In this document: piece after piece, positions 8,658 to 17,494 of the stretch | Layout of the letters: each line of letters starts with the position of its first letter | Numbering within the stretch: position 1 is the first letter of the stretch | Source of the DNA: Burkholderia stabilis | Lineage (GTDB): Bacteria > Pseudomonadota > Gammaproteobacteria > Burkholderiales > Burkholderiaceae | Assembly (NCBI RefSeq): GCF_001742165.1 | Contig: NZ_CP016444.1 | Location: 930,001 to 994,000, forward strand | DNA: 64,000 nucleotides | Direction of reading: 5' to 3' | Translations under genes and position numbers: made by a program | The notes under the pieces: model-generated | What the model was told of the DNA's origin: nothing | Databases searched by the model: none | Seen by the model: only the letters and a program-made list of their open reading frames with translations

Positions 8658-9617
8658 ATGATAGTACCCACGCTTGAATCTTGGCAGCCGGAGTTGCGCG
8701 AGGTGATCGCAACCACACGATCGTTTACCCTGCGCTCGGAGATCGTCGGCGGCGCCTTTGCGGTCTGGGTAACGGTACCGCCGGGATACGGCGCGGGAGA
8801 CGCAGCCCTGCCCGTACTCTACGTCGCGGACGGCAACACGCAACTTGCGATCACCGCCCCCACTGGCTCGCTGATGATGATGCACGAGACCAGCCCGATC
8901 CGGCCATTCATCCAGGTGACGATCGGATACCTGGGCGATGACGCGAGAAACTTCCTGAAGGTGCGCAACCGTGACCTCGTGCCGCCGGACGAGCCGTTCC
9001 CTCATCAGATGGCGGCGCATCTGCGCCCACGCGTCGAGCGGGGAACACTGAGCGAGGAGAAGTACGCCGCGATCCTCGCCGATCTCAGCCACTCCGCCGG
9101 CGATCGGTTCCTCGCCTTCATCGAGCGCGAACTGCACCCCCGGATCGCCGAGCGCTGGCGGGTGGATGCCGATGACGTCGGCCTGTTCGGCTACTCCTAC
9201 GGCGGCCTCTTCGCCATGTACGCGTTCGCGACGGCCAGCCCGCTGTTCACCGTGATCGGAGCGAGCAGTCCCGGCATACTGTCGGCGGAGAGTGAAGTGT
9301 TCCGGCGCTACGATCGCCGCCTCGCCGAGGGCGACCGCACCTTGCCGCCCCGGCTGCACCTGACGATCAACGACAGCGAGACGAGCAGCGAGTTCGCCCT
9401 CTACCGGGACCTCTCGCAGCACTACCTGGCGCTCGTCGACCGTATCCGCCGTACTCCGTTGCCGGGACTGCGCGCGACGGCCGAGGTGATCCGGGGTGAA
9501 ACGCATGGCACCGGCATCGTCGACGCCTACCGCAGTTTCGTGCGTTCCTGCTACGCAGTGCGAGGGCATGATCCGCGCACCGAGATCTCCTGGCCTGTCG
9601 AACACGACACGAACTGA
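8658..9617 (+). CDS. Putative esterase (alpha/beta hydrolase, enterochelin-esterase-like fold)
   Basis: This 319-residue protein starts at 8658 after a clear AAAGGAG. It shows LPVLYVADGN near residue 53, the nucleophile elbow GLFGYSYGGLFAMYAF (GxSxG) near residue 177 and a likely catalytic His in RGETHGTG near residue 280. The layout matches the putative esterase family (IroE/Fes/YbbA-like hydrolases). No signal peptide is evident. The substrate is unknown. It is divergent from the LuxR-type regulator and probably under its control. Confidence 0.82.
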   Translation: MIVPTLESWQPELREVIATTRSFTLRSEIVGGAFAVWVTVPPGYGAGDAALPVLYVADGNTQLAITAPTGSLMMMHETSPIRPFIQVTIGYLGDDARNFLKVRNRDLVPPDEPFPHQMAAHLRPRVERGTLSEEKYAAILADLSHSAGDRFLAFIERELHPRIAERWRVDADDVGLFGYSYGGLFAMYAFATASPLFTVIGASSPGILSAESEVFRRYDRRLAEGDRTLPPRLHLTINDSETSSEFALYRDLSQHYLALVDRIRRTPLPGLRATAEVIRGETHGTGIVDAYRSFVRSCYAVRGHDPRTEISWPVEHDTN

Positions 9618-9929
9618 CCGACGTTCGAATGAAAAATCGCTGCCGAGAGGCGGGTTCGGCCTGTTCTCTCGCGGGGGTGGGCGGGGTTTGGCCGAGAGGA
9701 GTCGAGCCGGATGGCCGGGGCTGATCGACAAGATCCTGACGCACCCGGGTCGGACCGGCAGCCACTGCGCGGCGGATGCGCGCGAGGTAGGGCCGGACTT
9801 CGACGCCTGAGTTGTCCCTGCCGCCGCCTCGCCGTCAGAAGCACCACGCCCCCCGGGTTGCATCGCCCGGTCAGCCCGGGCGGTACTGCGCGCGACTGGC
9901 CATGGGAATAGGGCATTGCGCAGATATCG
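9618..9929. other. Intergenic stretch without a recognisable gene
   Basis: Between the esterase stop and the sulfonate-binding remnant only short open frames occur, without ribosome-binding sites or family motifs. I see no repeat or RNA gene here. It probably marks a rearrangement junction, since it separates the esterase block from a gene fragment of other origin. Confidence 0.4.
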
Positions 9930-10189
9930 GCACGGCGGCTAACGAGCACGACGTCAAAGCGGTCTTTGCGCTGTTGCACGGGGAAGAAACGGATGTTTAC
10001 GCTGCCGATCTCGTCGCGATGTTCGACCAGCGCAGCGAAGACTACGCGTTGTTGCCGGTGACGCCCGACGTGGTGGCGCAGCATCAGCAGGTCGCCGATG
10101 TATTCGTCCGGATCGGCGTGCTGGACGGCCCGGCCAATGTCGCGCCGCTCTGGGATACGTCGTTCAACGCGCTGCTTGCTTCGGCGTGA
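9930..10189 (+). pseudogene. C-terminal remnant of a sulfonate ABC transporter substrate-binding protein (SsuA-like)
   Basis: The open frame ending at the TGA 10187-10189 carries about 85 residues that resemble the C-terminus of SsuA-type aliphatic-sulfonate binding proteins: YALLPVTPDVVAQHQQVADV, then FVRIGVLDGPANVAPLWD. Nothing upstream in any frame continues the protein, so about two thirds of the gene is missing. No permease or ATPase gene is adjacent. It is a dead fragment at the edge of the esterase/CoA-transferase block. Confidence 0.6.
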
Positions 10190-10234
10190 GGCTGTCGGTG
10201 CGGGTACGTCCGCATGAGCCGGCGAAGGCGCTGC

Positions 10235-11653
10235 TCACGAAAACCTTCCGGTACGGCACCAGCCGTCGAGTACCCATTGCGCATCGGCGACCGTTGCATC
10301 CCACGCGCCGATCGCCGGTTGCCGGACGATACGCACCCCGGGATACCACGGCGTCGACGTCGGCAGCCGTTCGTAGCGCCAATCGCCGTGGAGCGGCGAC
10401 AGCAGGATCGTCGGCAGGTCGAGGCTGGCGGCGAGATGCAACGGGCCGCTGTCGATGCTGATGACCAGATCCGCTGCCGCGGACAGCAGCACGGCCAGCG
10501 AATGCAGATCGGTCGTCGAGTCGATGTTGGTTGCCGTCTGCGACAAATCGTCGGCGAGCCATCGCTGCATTTCGAGGCCGCGCTGGAAGACGATCCAGTG
10601 AATATCCTGGTTTTCCAGCAGCGGACGTATCTGCTGCAGCCGCAGACTCTTCCACGCAAAATCCCCGTGAGCGGATTCGTTCGACGACCAGAACAGCGCA
10701 CAGCACGGACGGCCGCGCGCAGCGCGGCGGATGCGTTCCACTTGCTCGGCAAGTTCGGGCGACGGCGCCGATTCGACCATCGCGCGTTGCGCCGGCAGGT
10801 AGCCGGCGAGCGGGAACATCGCGGTGAACAGCGAGAACGGCGTTGCCCACATTTCATCGAGCGGAGCGTTGCCGACGAGCGGCTTCAGCAGATCGCCGGC
10901 GCCGACGTCGCGATAGTCGTTCAACCAGGCCGGATTGACGTCCGGGCATGGCCACGGTTCGTGACAGACGAGTTCGGTGCCGACCTGTGCGAGCAGCGCG
11001 CGATAGCGGAGGAACTGGACCCAGTCGCCGAAACCGCCGCCACGGACGTAGCGCAGCACGCGCGGCAGCGGCGTGTCGCCGCACCAGTAACCGGGATCGT
11101 TGACGCCGTACACCTCCGACACGGCCGGCCGGCTCGTAAAGCTGGATGCGTATTCGCCGATGCCGGCGGAAATGCCGTGCGCGCGCATGAGCGACGTGCT
11201 GCGACTTTTGCGCAACTGAATCGCCGTGGCGTGAGGGATCGTGCCTGCCTCATGTGCCGCCTGATACGACGCGGATCTTGCAATGACCTCGTCGTCGCGG
11301 CCGGAGATGTACAAGGCTTCGAGCAGGACCCGTTGACGATCCCACTCGTCGAGACCCTGCACGAGCGCGTCGAATTGCGCATCGATCAGGTCGATTCGGC
11401 CGAGGTGCGCACAGGCGTGGAAAAAGATCAGCCGGTGGTTCGCGTATCCCGGCGCGCGCTGCGTGACGGTCAGGCAGCGGTCGACTGCTTCTTCGAATTC
11501 GCCGAGCAAGTAGTGGAACTGCGCACAGGCGTGGAAGTATTGCGCGCTGGCGCCATCCGTGTCGCTCAGGTTTTCGAGCAAGCGCCGGGCTTCGTCAATG
11601 GCGCCGCACTGTACGAGCCGCTGCACCTCGGCAACCGGATTGTCTGGGGTCAT
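10235..11653 (-). CDS. TPR-containing glycosyltransferase-like protein (GT9/heptosyltransferase-like C-terminus)
   Basis: The ATG at 11653 gives about 472 residues; a GTG at 11704 would add 17. The N-terminal half has TPR-like helical repeats (VQRLVQCGAIDEARRLLENL; FHYLLGEFEEAVDRCL). The C-terminal half resembles ADP-heptose/GT9-type transferases and TPR proteins of unknown function: LPRVLRYVRGGGFGDWVQFL and DLVISIDSGPLHLAASLDLP, then STPWYPGVRIVRQ. It is alone on its strand, and its acceptor is unknown. A role in glycosylation of surface structures or proteins is only a family-based guess. Confidence 0.7.
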   Translation of the reverse strand: MTPDNPVAEVQRLVQCGAIDEARRLLENLSDTDGASAQYFHACAQFHYLLGEFEEAVDRCLTVTQRAPGYANHRLIFFHACAHLGRIDLIDAQFDALVQGLDEWDRQRVLLEALYISGRDDEVIARSASYQAAHEAGTIPHATAIQLRKSRSTSLMRAHGISAGIGEYASSFTSRPAVSEVYGVNDPGYWCGDTPLPRVLRYVRGGGFGDWVQFLRYRALLAQVGTELVCHEPWPCPDVNPAWLNDYRDVGAGDLLKPLVGNAPLDEMWATPFSLFTAMFPLAGYLPAQRAMVESAPSPELAEQVERIRRAARGRPCCALFWSSNESAHGDFAWKSLRLQQIRPLLENQDIHWIVFQRGLEMQRWLADDLSQTATNIDSTTDLHSLAVLLSAAADLVISIDSGPLHLAASLDLPTILLSPLHGDWRYERLPTSTPWYPGVRIVRQPAIGAWDATVADAQWVLDGWCRTGRFS

Positions 11654-11836
11654 GGGCTGTGCGATTGCGAAGAACCTCGGGTGATGTTCGTGGCATCGCG
11701 TCACGCAGGCGACCTTGCCTGGGTGCGATGGATGAATGTCGGCATGCCGACATCGGCTTGCCCCCGGCGTGGATCGTTTTCGACGAAGGCCTGCGTTACC
11801 CGGTTCGCGAATCTCGTGAACGTCAGGCAGTGTAGC

Positions 11837-11862
11837 AAACCCGTCAGGCGTTTGACGGGTTT
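11837..11862. terminator. Hairpin downstream of the serine hydrolase gene
   Basis: A perfect 10-bp stem, AAACCCGTCA and TGACGGGTTT, surrounds a 6-base loop. It is placed to end the minus-strand TonB-receptor/serine-hydrolase operon that stops at 12071. The remaining sequence between 11654 and 12070 carries no recognisable gene. Confidence 0.6.
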
Positions 11863-12070
11863 CGGCGGACGGAGGCGGCCACCGACTTCATCGTGCAGCA
11901 TCCGGGCACCCTGGGCCAGTTGTCGCCGCTGGCGGTCCCGCCGCGCCGGTAGCTGGCCGCCGGCCACCCGGCGACGCTGCTGCGTGCCGGGCGCATCCGA
12001 CGGGGCTGCCAGCCTGAACCGCGCACCCCGCCACGCAACAAAAACGGTGCATCAGGCAGCGACACTGTGC

Positions 12071-13714
12071 CTATGAACCACACACCTCACGCTCGAAGTT
12101 CAGGTTGCGCGTGCGCGCCGTGTCGATGCGAAAGCGCGTCACCTCGTTACCCGAGCGCTCCACCGTCAAGACGCCGTGCATGACGGCCAACTGGCCGACA
12201 GGCGCGAACGTGAAAATGTCGTCGGCTACCGGCTCCAGCCGATAGCCGACACTGCCTGCAACGCCGTCCATGGTCATGGTGAGTTCGCCGTTCGTCACGG
12301 CGATCGTCGCACGTGCCGCGGCATCGTGACCGTGATACGTACCCGCCAGACCCGCCGACGCATCGGAGAATGACGGTGCGTGATCGGGTAAGCGCTCGAG
12401 CGTCTCCGCATGACCGCAGTCCACCAGCTCGAGCGCCGTCACACGTGCCTCTGCTGTCGGCGCGCGAGGTTTGATCAGCAACGCTCCGCCTGCCCCGTCG
12501 TCAACCCGCAACCCGGCTGCCGTCTCGATGAGCGGCTGGGGCATCTGTTTGACGTTATGGAAGATCGCGTTCACCTGCCCGTCGTGATCGTCGATCACGC
12601 ATAACGTCCCGGACGCACGCGAGTGGTACTTGCCGAGCAGGGTTTCGTGACCGGCGGTCTGCAGGGGCGCGGCAGGCTTCGCGCCCAGTATCGCATCGCC
12701 CAGAACGATATCGACGACCTGCGTAGCCAGTTCAACCGGATTGGCTGCCGCGCCGTTGGTGAGAATGATGACGTCCAGTGCCTGCTTTGCCACGGTCAAC
12801 ATCTGACAGGCGCCGCCGAACACACCGCCGGCGTGGTGCAGCACCTCCACGTCGCGATGCGGCGTGCGCATCAGCCCGAGCGCGTAGACGCCTTCCGCAC
12901 CGCTCGAATAGTGCGGTTTGGTCAGCATCTGGCGCCAGCTTGCTTCGCTGCCGAGCCGCTTGGGGCCGCGCAGATGCGCGAGCCAGAGCAGCATGTCGTC
13001 GACCGTCGATACGATCCCGCCTTCACCGAGCACTTCCCACGTGGGAAAGAGGCCGCGCATGAATCCGCCTTTTCCATCGGGCACATGCTGGGTCGCCATG
13101 CGCGGGCGGATTCGCATGTCGTCGGCGACCGACTCCGTGTCGACCATGCCCATCACATCGAAGATGCGTTCCTTCAGGAAGGTCTCGAAGGGGATTCCGC
13201 TGACCCGTTCGATCGCGAGCGACAGCAGGTGATATCCGCCGTTGCAGTAGATCATCCGTTCGCCCGGCGGGAAATTGACGTCGCGTTGCCGGACTTCCGC
13301 AGCCAGCGCGCCGCCACGCGGCAGCGTCGCCACGCCTTGCGCGAGCAGCGTCAGGTCGAGATAGCAACGGTAACCTCCCGTATGCGTCATCAGTTGGCGC
13401 AAGCTGGGATCGCCCGCCAGCAGCGGCAGTTCAGGCAGGTACGTGCGAATCCCGGCGTCGATGTCGAGCTTGCCGTCTTCGGCGAGCAGGAGTGCGGCGA
13501 GGCAGGTGAAGTGTTTGCTCGTCGAGCCGATGCGCAAGCGTGTGGCCGGGGAATTGGCGACACCGTGCTCCAGGCTTGCCATGCCGAAGCCTCGCCGGTA
13601 GAGGATTTCGCCTCGATGTGCCACGGCCACGACGAGGCCGGGTTCATCGCACTTGTTGAAACGTTCGAACAGGGTATCCAGTTGCTGGGCGATATCGTGC
13701 GATTCTTGTTTCAT
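12071..13714 (-). CDS. S12-family serine hydrolase, D-aminopeptidase-like (copy 1)
   Basis: This 547-residue protein has the penicillin-recognising serine hydrolase motifs in D-aminopeptidase form: SxxK as STSK (Ser64, Lys67), YxN as YCN (Tyr156, Asn158) and HxG as HAG (His294), followed by long C-terminal beta domains. HxG in place of KTG and a length over 500 residues fit D-aminopeptidase (DAP) and MlrB-type enzymes rather than true beta-lactamases. No signal peptide is seen, so it is probably cytoplasmic. It follows the TonB receptor by 19 bases in one operon. A second copy lies at 18996-20657. The likely role is to release residues from imported peptides; the substrate is inferred only. 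Confidence 0.85.
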   Translation of the reverse strand: MKQESHDIAQQLDTLFERFNKCDEPGLVVAVAHRGEILYRRGFGMASLEHGVANSPATRLRIGSTSKHFTCLAALLLAEDGKLDIDAGIRTYLPELPLLAGDPSLRQLMTHTGGYRCYLDLTLLAQGVATLPRGGALAAEVRQRDVNFPPGERMIYCNGGYHLLSLAIERVSGIPFETFLKERIFDVMGMVDTESVADDMRIRPRMATQHVPDGKGGFMRGLFPTWEVLGEGGIVSTVDDMLLWLAHLRGPKRLGSEASWRQMLTKPHYSSGAEGVYALGLMRTPHRDVEVLHHAGGVFGGACQMLTVAKQALDVIILTNGAAANPVELATQVVDIVLGDAILGAKPAAPLQTAGHETLLGKYHSRASGTLCVIDDHDGQVNAIFHNVKQMPQPLIETAAGLRVDDGAGGALLIKPRAPTAEARVTALELVDCGHAETLERLPDHAPSFSDASAGLAGTYHGHDAAARATIAVTNGELTMTMDGVAGSVGYRLEPVADDIFTFAPVGQLAVMHGVLTVERSGNEVTRFRIDTARTRNLNFEREVCGS

Positions 13715-13733
13715 TTCAAGTTATCCATATTGT

Positions 13734-16113
13734 TTAGAACGGAACCGTGAGCGCCGCGCCGATCGTACGCGGCTGAATCACGCTGACGAGCGCCGGACCG
13801 CCCAGCGGCATCAGCGAAGTCCCGGCCGCGATCAACGCGCGACGGTCGAACAGGTTGCGAACGTAGAACGCCAGGCTGAACTTCCTGAAGTCCACGCCCG
13901 CTTGCAAATCCGTGATCGCGTAGCCTGGCAGCGGGTAGTCCGGCCGGCCCGAGCTGGCGTCGAACCCGCTATGACGTCGGCCGACGAATCGTTGGGTGAT
14001 ACCCGCATACGACGGATACCCTTGTGCGGTGAACAGATAGGTGCCCGAGAACGTCGCGGAGAACTTGGCCGAGTTCGGCAGTGGCTGCCCCGCTGTCGTA
14101 CCCGCGCTGGCATTGCCGGTCGTCAGGCTGGCGTCGATGAGCGACAGGTTCGCGCTGAAGTTCCAGTGCGGGCCGGGACGAAACGTGCCGGAAAACTCGA
14201 GGCCCTTGATGCGCGCATTGCCGGCGTTGATGACCTGATTGACGCCATCGACGGTGCCGAGCTGCTGGATATTTTTCCACTCGATGTCGTAGACGGACGT
14301 CTCCAGCGAGAGCCGCTTGTCGAGCAGGTCGGCCTTGTAGCCCGCCTCATAGCTCCACAGCGTGTCGGGCGCGAAGGTCGGGCTGCCCGACGCGCGTATG
14401 CCGGTGAGTGGATCGATCAGCAGTGCATTCGGGCCGCCAGGCCGGTATCCGCTGGCGATGCGGACATACGCATTGCTGTTGGGGGTCAGCGCATAGCGCG
14501 CGGTGAACATGTAGGTCTTGCTGGTGTCCGACGACGGCGCCGAGACGGTCTGTGTCGGGCCGGCGAGCGTGCCGGAGGTCGTCTGTTCATAGGTCTGGGT
14601 GTTGTGGGCGATCCGGACGCCGCCGGTCAACGAGAGGCGCGGCGTGAGGTGATAAGTCAGGTCGCCATAGGCCGCGTACTCGTTGTACGTGCTGGGCGCC
14701 TGGATCTCCGACAGGTTCGGGCCGGGCGAGCCATCGGGCAACGTCGTCAGAAAGCCCTCGTTCAAATTGCTGCGCTCGTGCGTATAGAAGAGTCCGGCTA
14801 GCCACTCGAGTCGCTGGTTGCCCGGCGAGGTCAGGCGAAGCTCCTGGGTGAACTTGTTCGTGGTGGCCACGTCCTTGGCTACCACCGAACCCAGGTTCAG
14901 CCCCTGGGCGGCAAACAGCGGCCCATATACGCCGGTCAGGTCTTGTGGCGCGCTCGAGTTGATCCTTTGATACGACGTGATCGAGTTCAGGCGCGCCCAG
15001 CCGAGTTCGTATTCGACTCCGGCCGAATAGAGTTGAATGTTCTGATGAAAGGGTTGTGCGGCGAACTGTTGCGTTGTCAGGTCGCCCCAAACCGACTGCC
15101 CGTTGGTGCCGTATTCGACGTAGTTCGGGTCGTTGCGATTGATGTTTTGCGAGACCGCGGTCAACCGGACCGTCAAATCTCTGGTCGGCGTCAGCAGCAA
15201 CGACGCGCGGGCACCGTAGGTGTCGCCGCGATCGATGTGGGAGCCCGCCTCGGGGCCCACTGCGTCGACATAACCGCCATCGTGCTGTCCGAAGACGGAG
15301 ACGCGCAGCGCAGCAACGTCGGTCTTCAGCGGGATATTCAACGCTGCGTTGGCCGTACCGCTCACACCGCCATGCGCCGTCCCCGACACACCGGTGCCGA
15401 CTTGTCCGGAAAACTGCCCCGAGTCCGGTTCGTTGGTCACGTATTTCAGCAAACCGCCCATCGCGCCTGCGCCATACAGCGTGCCTTGCGGACCTCGCAG
15501 GATTTCAACGTGGTTGAGGTCGAGCAGGCTCATGTCGAGCGCGAACGTTGCACTTTGGGAGAACAGGGTGCTGCCGCCGAACGCGACGTCGTCGATGTAC
15601 ATGCCGACCGTCGGCCCCGTCTGAATACCTGTCGTCACGCCGCGGATACTGACCTGACCGGACCCGCTGCCGCCACTGGCGTTCAAGTCGACACCCGGCT
15701 CCGCGGACAGGTAGTCGGACATCGTTTTCGCGCCGCTCTTCTGCAGTTCGTCGGCGGAAAGCACATTGACCTGCATGGGTACTTCGCGAGCCGGTTCACG
15801 TCGGCGTGCCGCGGTCACCACAACGGTATTGAGCGTCGCGCCGCCTTTGCCTTGCGCTTTCGACATCTCGGCTGGAGGGGTATTCGGCACCGCGGTGCCG
15901 GGCGCAGTGGCGGGCGTCGCAGCGGACGCCGCTTCAGGCGCGGCGATCTGCTGAGCCTGCATTGGCGCTTGCGCTTGTTCCTGCGCATGCACGCCCAACG
16001 ATGCCAATCCGAATACCGGTCCGACGAAGAGGGGGGGCGTAACGCACGCCGTGCCGCAGCGGCAGCGTTGCCGAAACCGCCGTGTGCTTCGTTCGGTTTT
16101 TCATCTTCACCAT
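13734..16113 (-). CDS. TonB-dependent outer-membrane receptor, frameshifted inside the signal peptide
   Basis: The receptor shows LNTVVVTAARRR, a plug domain (VPMQVNVLSADELQKSG; VEILRGPQGTLYGAGAMGG) and a beta-barrel ending in AALTVPF with terminal Phe. The true start is probably the ATG at 16113 after a strong AGGAGGAG. That frame gives a basic n-region (MVKMKNRTKH), while the hydrophobic core and cleavage site (LFVGPVFGLASLGVHAQ) lie in another frame. The shift is at a run of seven G (16031-16037); six would join them. From the in-frame TTG at 16007 the protein would lack a full signal peptide. It shares an operon with the serine hydrolase and sits beside the histidine kinase. It is most like iron-complex or peptide/polymer importers of this superfamily. 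Confidence 0.85.
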
Positions 16114-16190
16114 TGTCTCCTCCTGGTTTTGCCATCTACTGAAAGCGATGCTCGGTAGCGCAACTCAGGGTGAACGGTAAGTGCCGGTTA

Positions 16191-16232
16191 TTTCTGGTTC
16201 ATGTGGCGTTTGTATCGTCGCTGATACAAACG
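16191..16232. promoter_or_regulatory. Inverted-repeat operator shared with the tonB/response-regulator promoter (site 1)
   Basis: The core is a perfect 8-bp inverted repeat, TTTGTATC-N6-GATACAAA (16209-16230), preceded by TTTCTGGTTCAT. It lies between the TonB receptor (start 16113) and the histidine kinase (start 16376). About 32 of 40 bases match the site at 25522-25562 at the same spacing. I infer it is bound by the cognate response regulator. Confidence 0.6.
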
Positions 16233-16375
16233 ATCGGCGACGGTGAAGGGCGGCCAGGCAGGCAGACGCGGCGGGCCCGAGACGGAGACTTGTTTCGGGT
16301 TTGAAATAAAGGACTCACATAGGCCCTACATTCACGGGTGATAATTGAAGCCATCGCTCGCCGTCGGCCACGACC

Positions 16376-17368
16376 ATGCAAAAACCCCGCTTCGATTCAG
16401 CTTTCTATCGCCTGTTTTTCGTGATGATCTCGATCATCCTCGTGATGCAGATCAGTGCCGGCCTGCTGCTCTTCAAGCTCTACAGCACCGCTCCCTTCAA
16501 ACCGCCTCCCGGAATGAGCGCATCGTTGCAGTGGTGCGCCGCGGTGATGATCCAGGTGATGCCCGCGCTGATCTCGTCCTGGATCGGCGCGCGCATGCTG
16601 GCCGCGCCGTTCCGCTCGTTAGCCGTCGGGGCCGCAGAACTGTCGAGGAATATCGATGCGCCGCCGATCGAGGAAATCGGCCCTGTCGAGGCGCGTCAGG
16701 CTGCCAGCGTGTTCAACACGATGCAGGCGTCGCTGCGGCGGCAAATGAGTGAGCGAAACCGCTTTCTGGCGGCCGTGTCGCACGATTTGCGCACCCCGCT
16801 GACGCGTATGACGCTGCGCCTTCGTTCTGCTCAGGATGTCGAATTGAGTGAGCGACTCAGAGCCGATATCGACGAGATGACACAGCTGCTGGAGGCCACC
16901 TTGTCGTTCCTGCGCAATGAAGAGGTGGTCGAGGCGTTCAGTCCGGTCGATATCAATGCACTGGTGGATGCAATAGCGGAAGACGCAGCCGAAAACGGCC
17001 AGAAGGTGACGATCAGCGGCGAGGTGCCGCCGATATCGGCGCAACCGCTCGGCCTCAAGCGCTGCCTGACGAATCTGGTTGCCAACGCGATTCGATACGG
17101 CGAAGACGCGCACATTCGTCTGTTCGACGCGCCGTCGTGCGTGCGTATCCAGATTGCCGATCACGGCCCGGGCATCCCGGAGTCGCAACTGGAGCGGGCC
17201 CTGGAGCCGTTCTACCGGGTGGAAAGCTCCCGCAACAAGAACACGGGCGGGACAGGGCTTGGCCTTGCCATTGCGAACGACGTCGTGAAGCGCCACGGTG
17301 GGGAACTGGTGCTGCGCAACGGTACGGAAGGCGGGCTGGTGGCACAGGTCACGTTGCCGCGCAGATAG
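16376..17368 (+). CDS. Sensor histidine kinase (HAMP-HisKA-HATPase)
   Basis: The 330-residue protein has two membrane segments (about 13-33 and 52-72) with only a short periplasmic loop. A HAMP linker follows, then the phospho-acceptor His136 in RFLAAVSHDLRTPLTR, the N box (CLTNLVANAIRYG), the G1 box (DHGPGIP) and the G2 box (GGTGLGLAI). The near-absence of a sensor domain suggests it reads a membrane or partner-protein signal. No response regulator is next to it; the likely partner is the OmpR-type regulator at 25842-26552, at the other end of the same locus. It is divergent from the TonB receptor. Confidence 0.9.
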   Translation: MQKPRFDSAFYRLFFVMISIILVMQISAGLLLFKLYSTAPFKPPPGMSASLQWCAAVMIQVMPALISSWIGARMLAAPFRSLAVGAAELSRNIDAPPIEEIGPVEARQAASVFNTMQASLRRQMSERNRFLAAVSHDLRTPLTRMTLRLRSAQDVELSERLRADIDEMTQLLEATLSFLRNEEVVEAFSPVDINALVDAIAEDAAENGQKVTISGEVPPISAQPLGLKRCLTNLVANAIRYGEDAHIRLFDAPSCVRIQIADHGPGIPESQLERALEPFYRVESSRNKNTGGTGLGLAIANDVVKRHGGELVLRNGTEGGLVAQVTLPRR

Positions 17369-17400
17369 GGTAAGCGGGCGGATCGATCGTTGGCGCAGCT

Positions 17401-17434
17401 CTGTTTCACGCTTGATACACATTGCTCACAAAGC
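17401..17434. promoter_or_regulatory. Degenerate copy of the shared operator (site 3 of 3) before the M81 gene
   Basis: The stretch begins CTGTTTCA, as at 25525, and contains TTGATACA and GCTCACAAAG. It resembles the two stronger sites at 16191 and 25522 but has one or more spacing changes and a poor inverted repeat. It lies about 60-95 bases before the M81 gene start, so all four transcription units of the locus may carry a version of the site. Confidence 0.35.
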
Positions 17435-17494
17435 GGAAATAGCGCGTGCTTATAGTCGTTTCACGCCCTTCAATCCCATTCGGCAGACCTCCTC

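Noticed and set aside
10214..12076. 620-codon plus-strand open frame
   Set aside because: It is antisense to the TPR/glycosyltransferase-like gene, with low-complexity Arg-rich sequence and no recognisable domain.
15815..16135. 106-codon minus-strand frame at the start of the TonB receptor
   Set aside because: It begins upstream of the strong ribosome-binding site in a third frame and has no signal peptide or domain; the ATG at 16113 is the better start.
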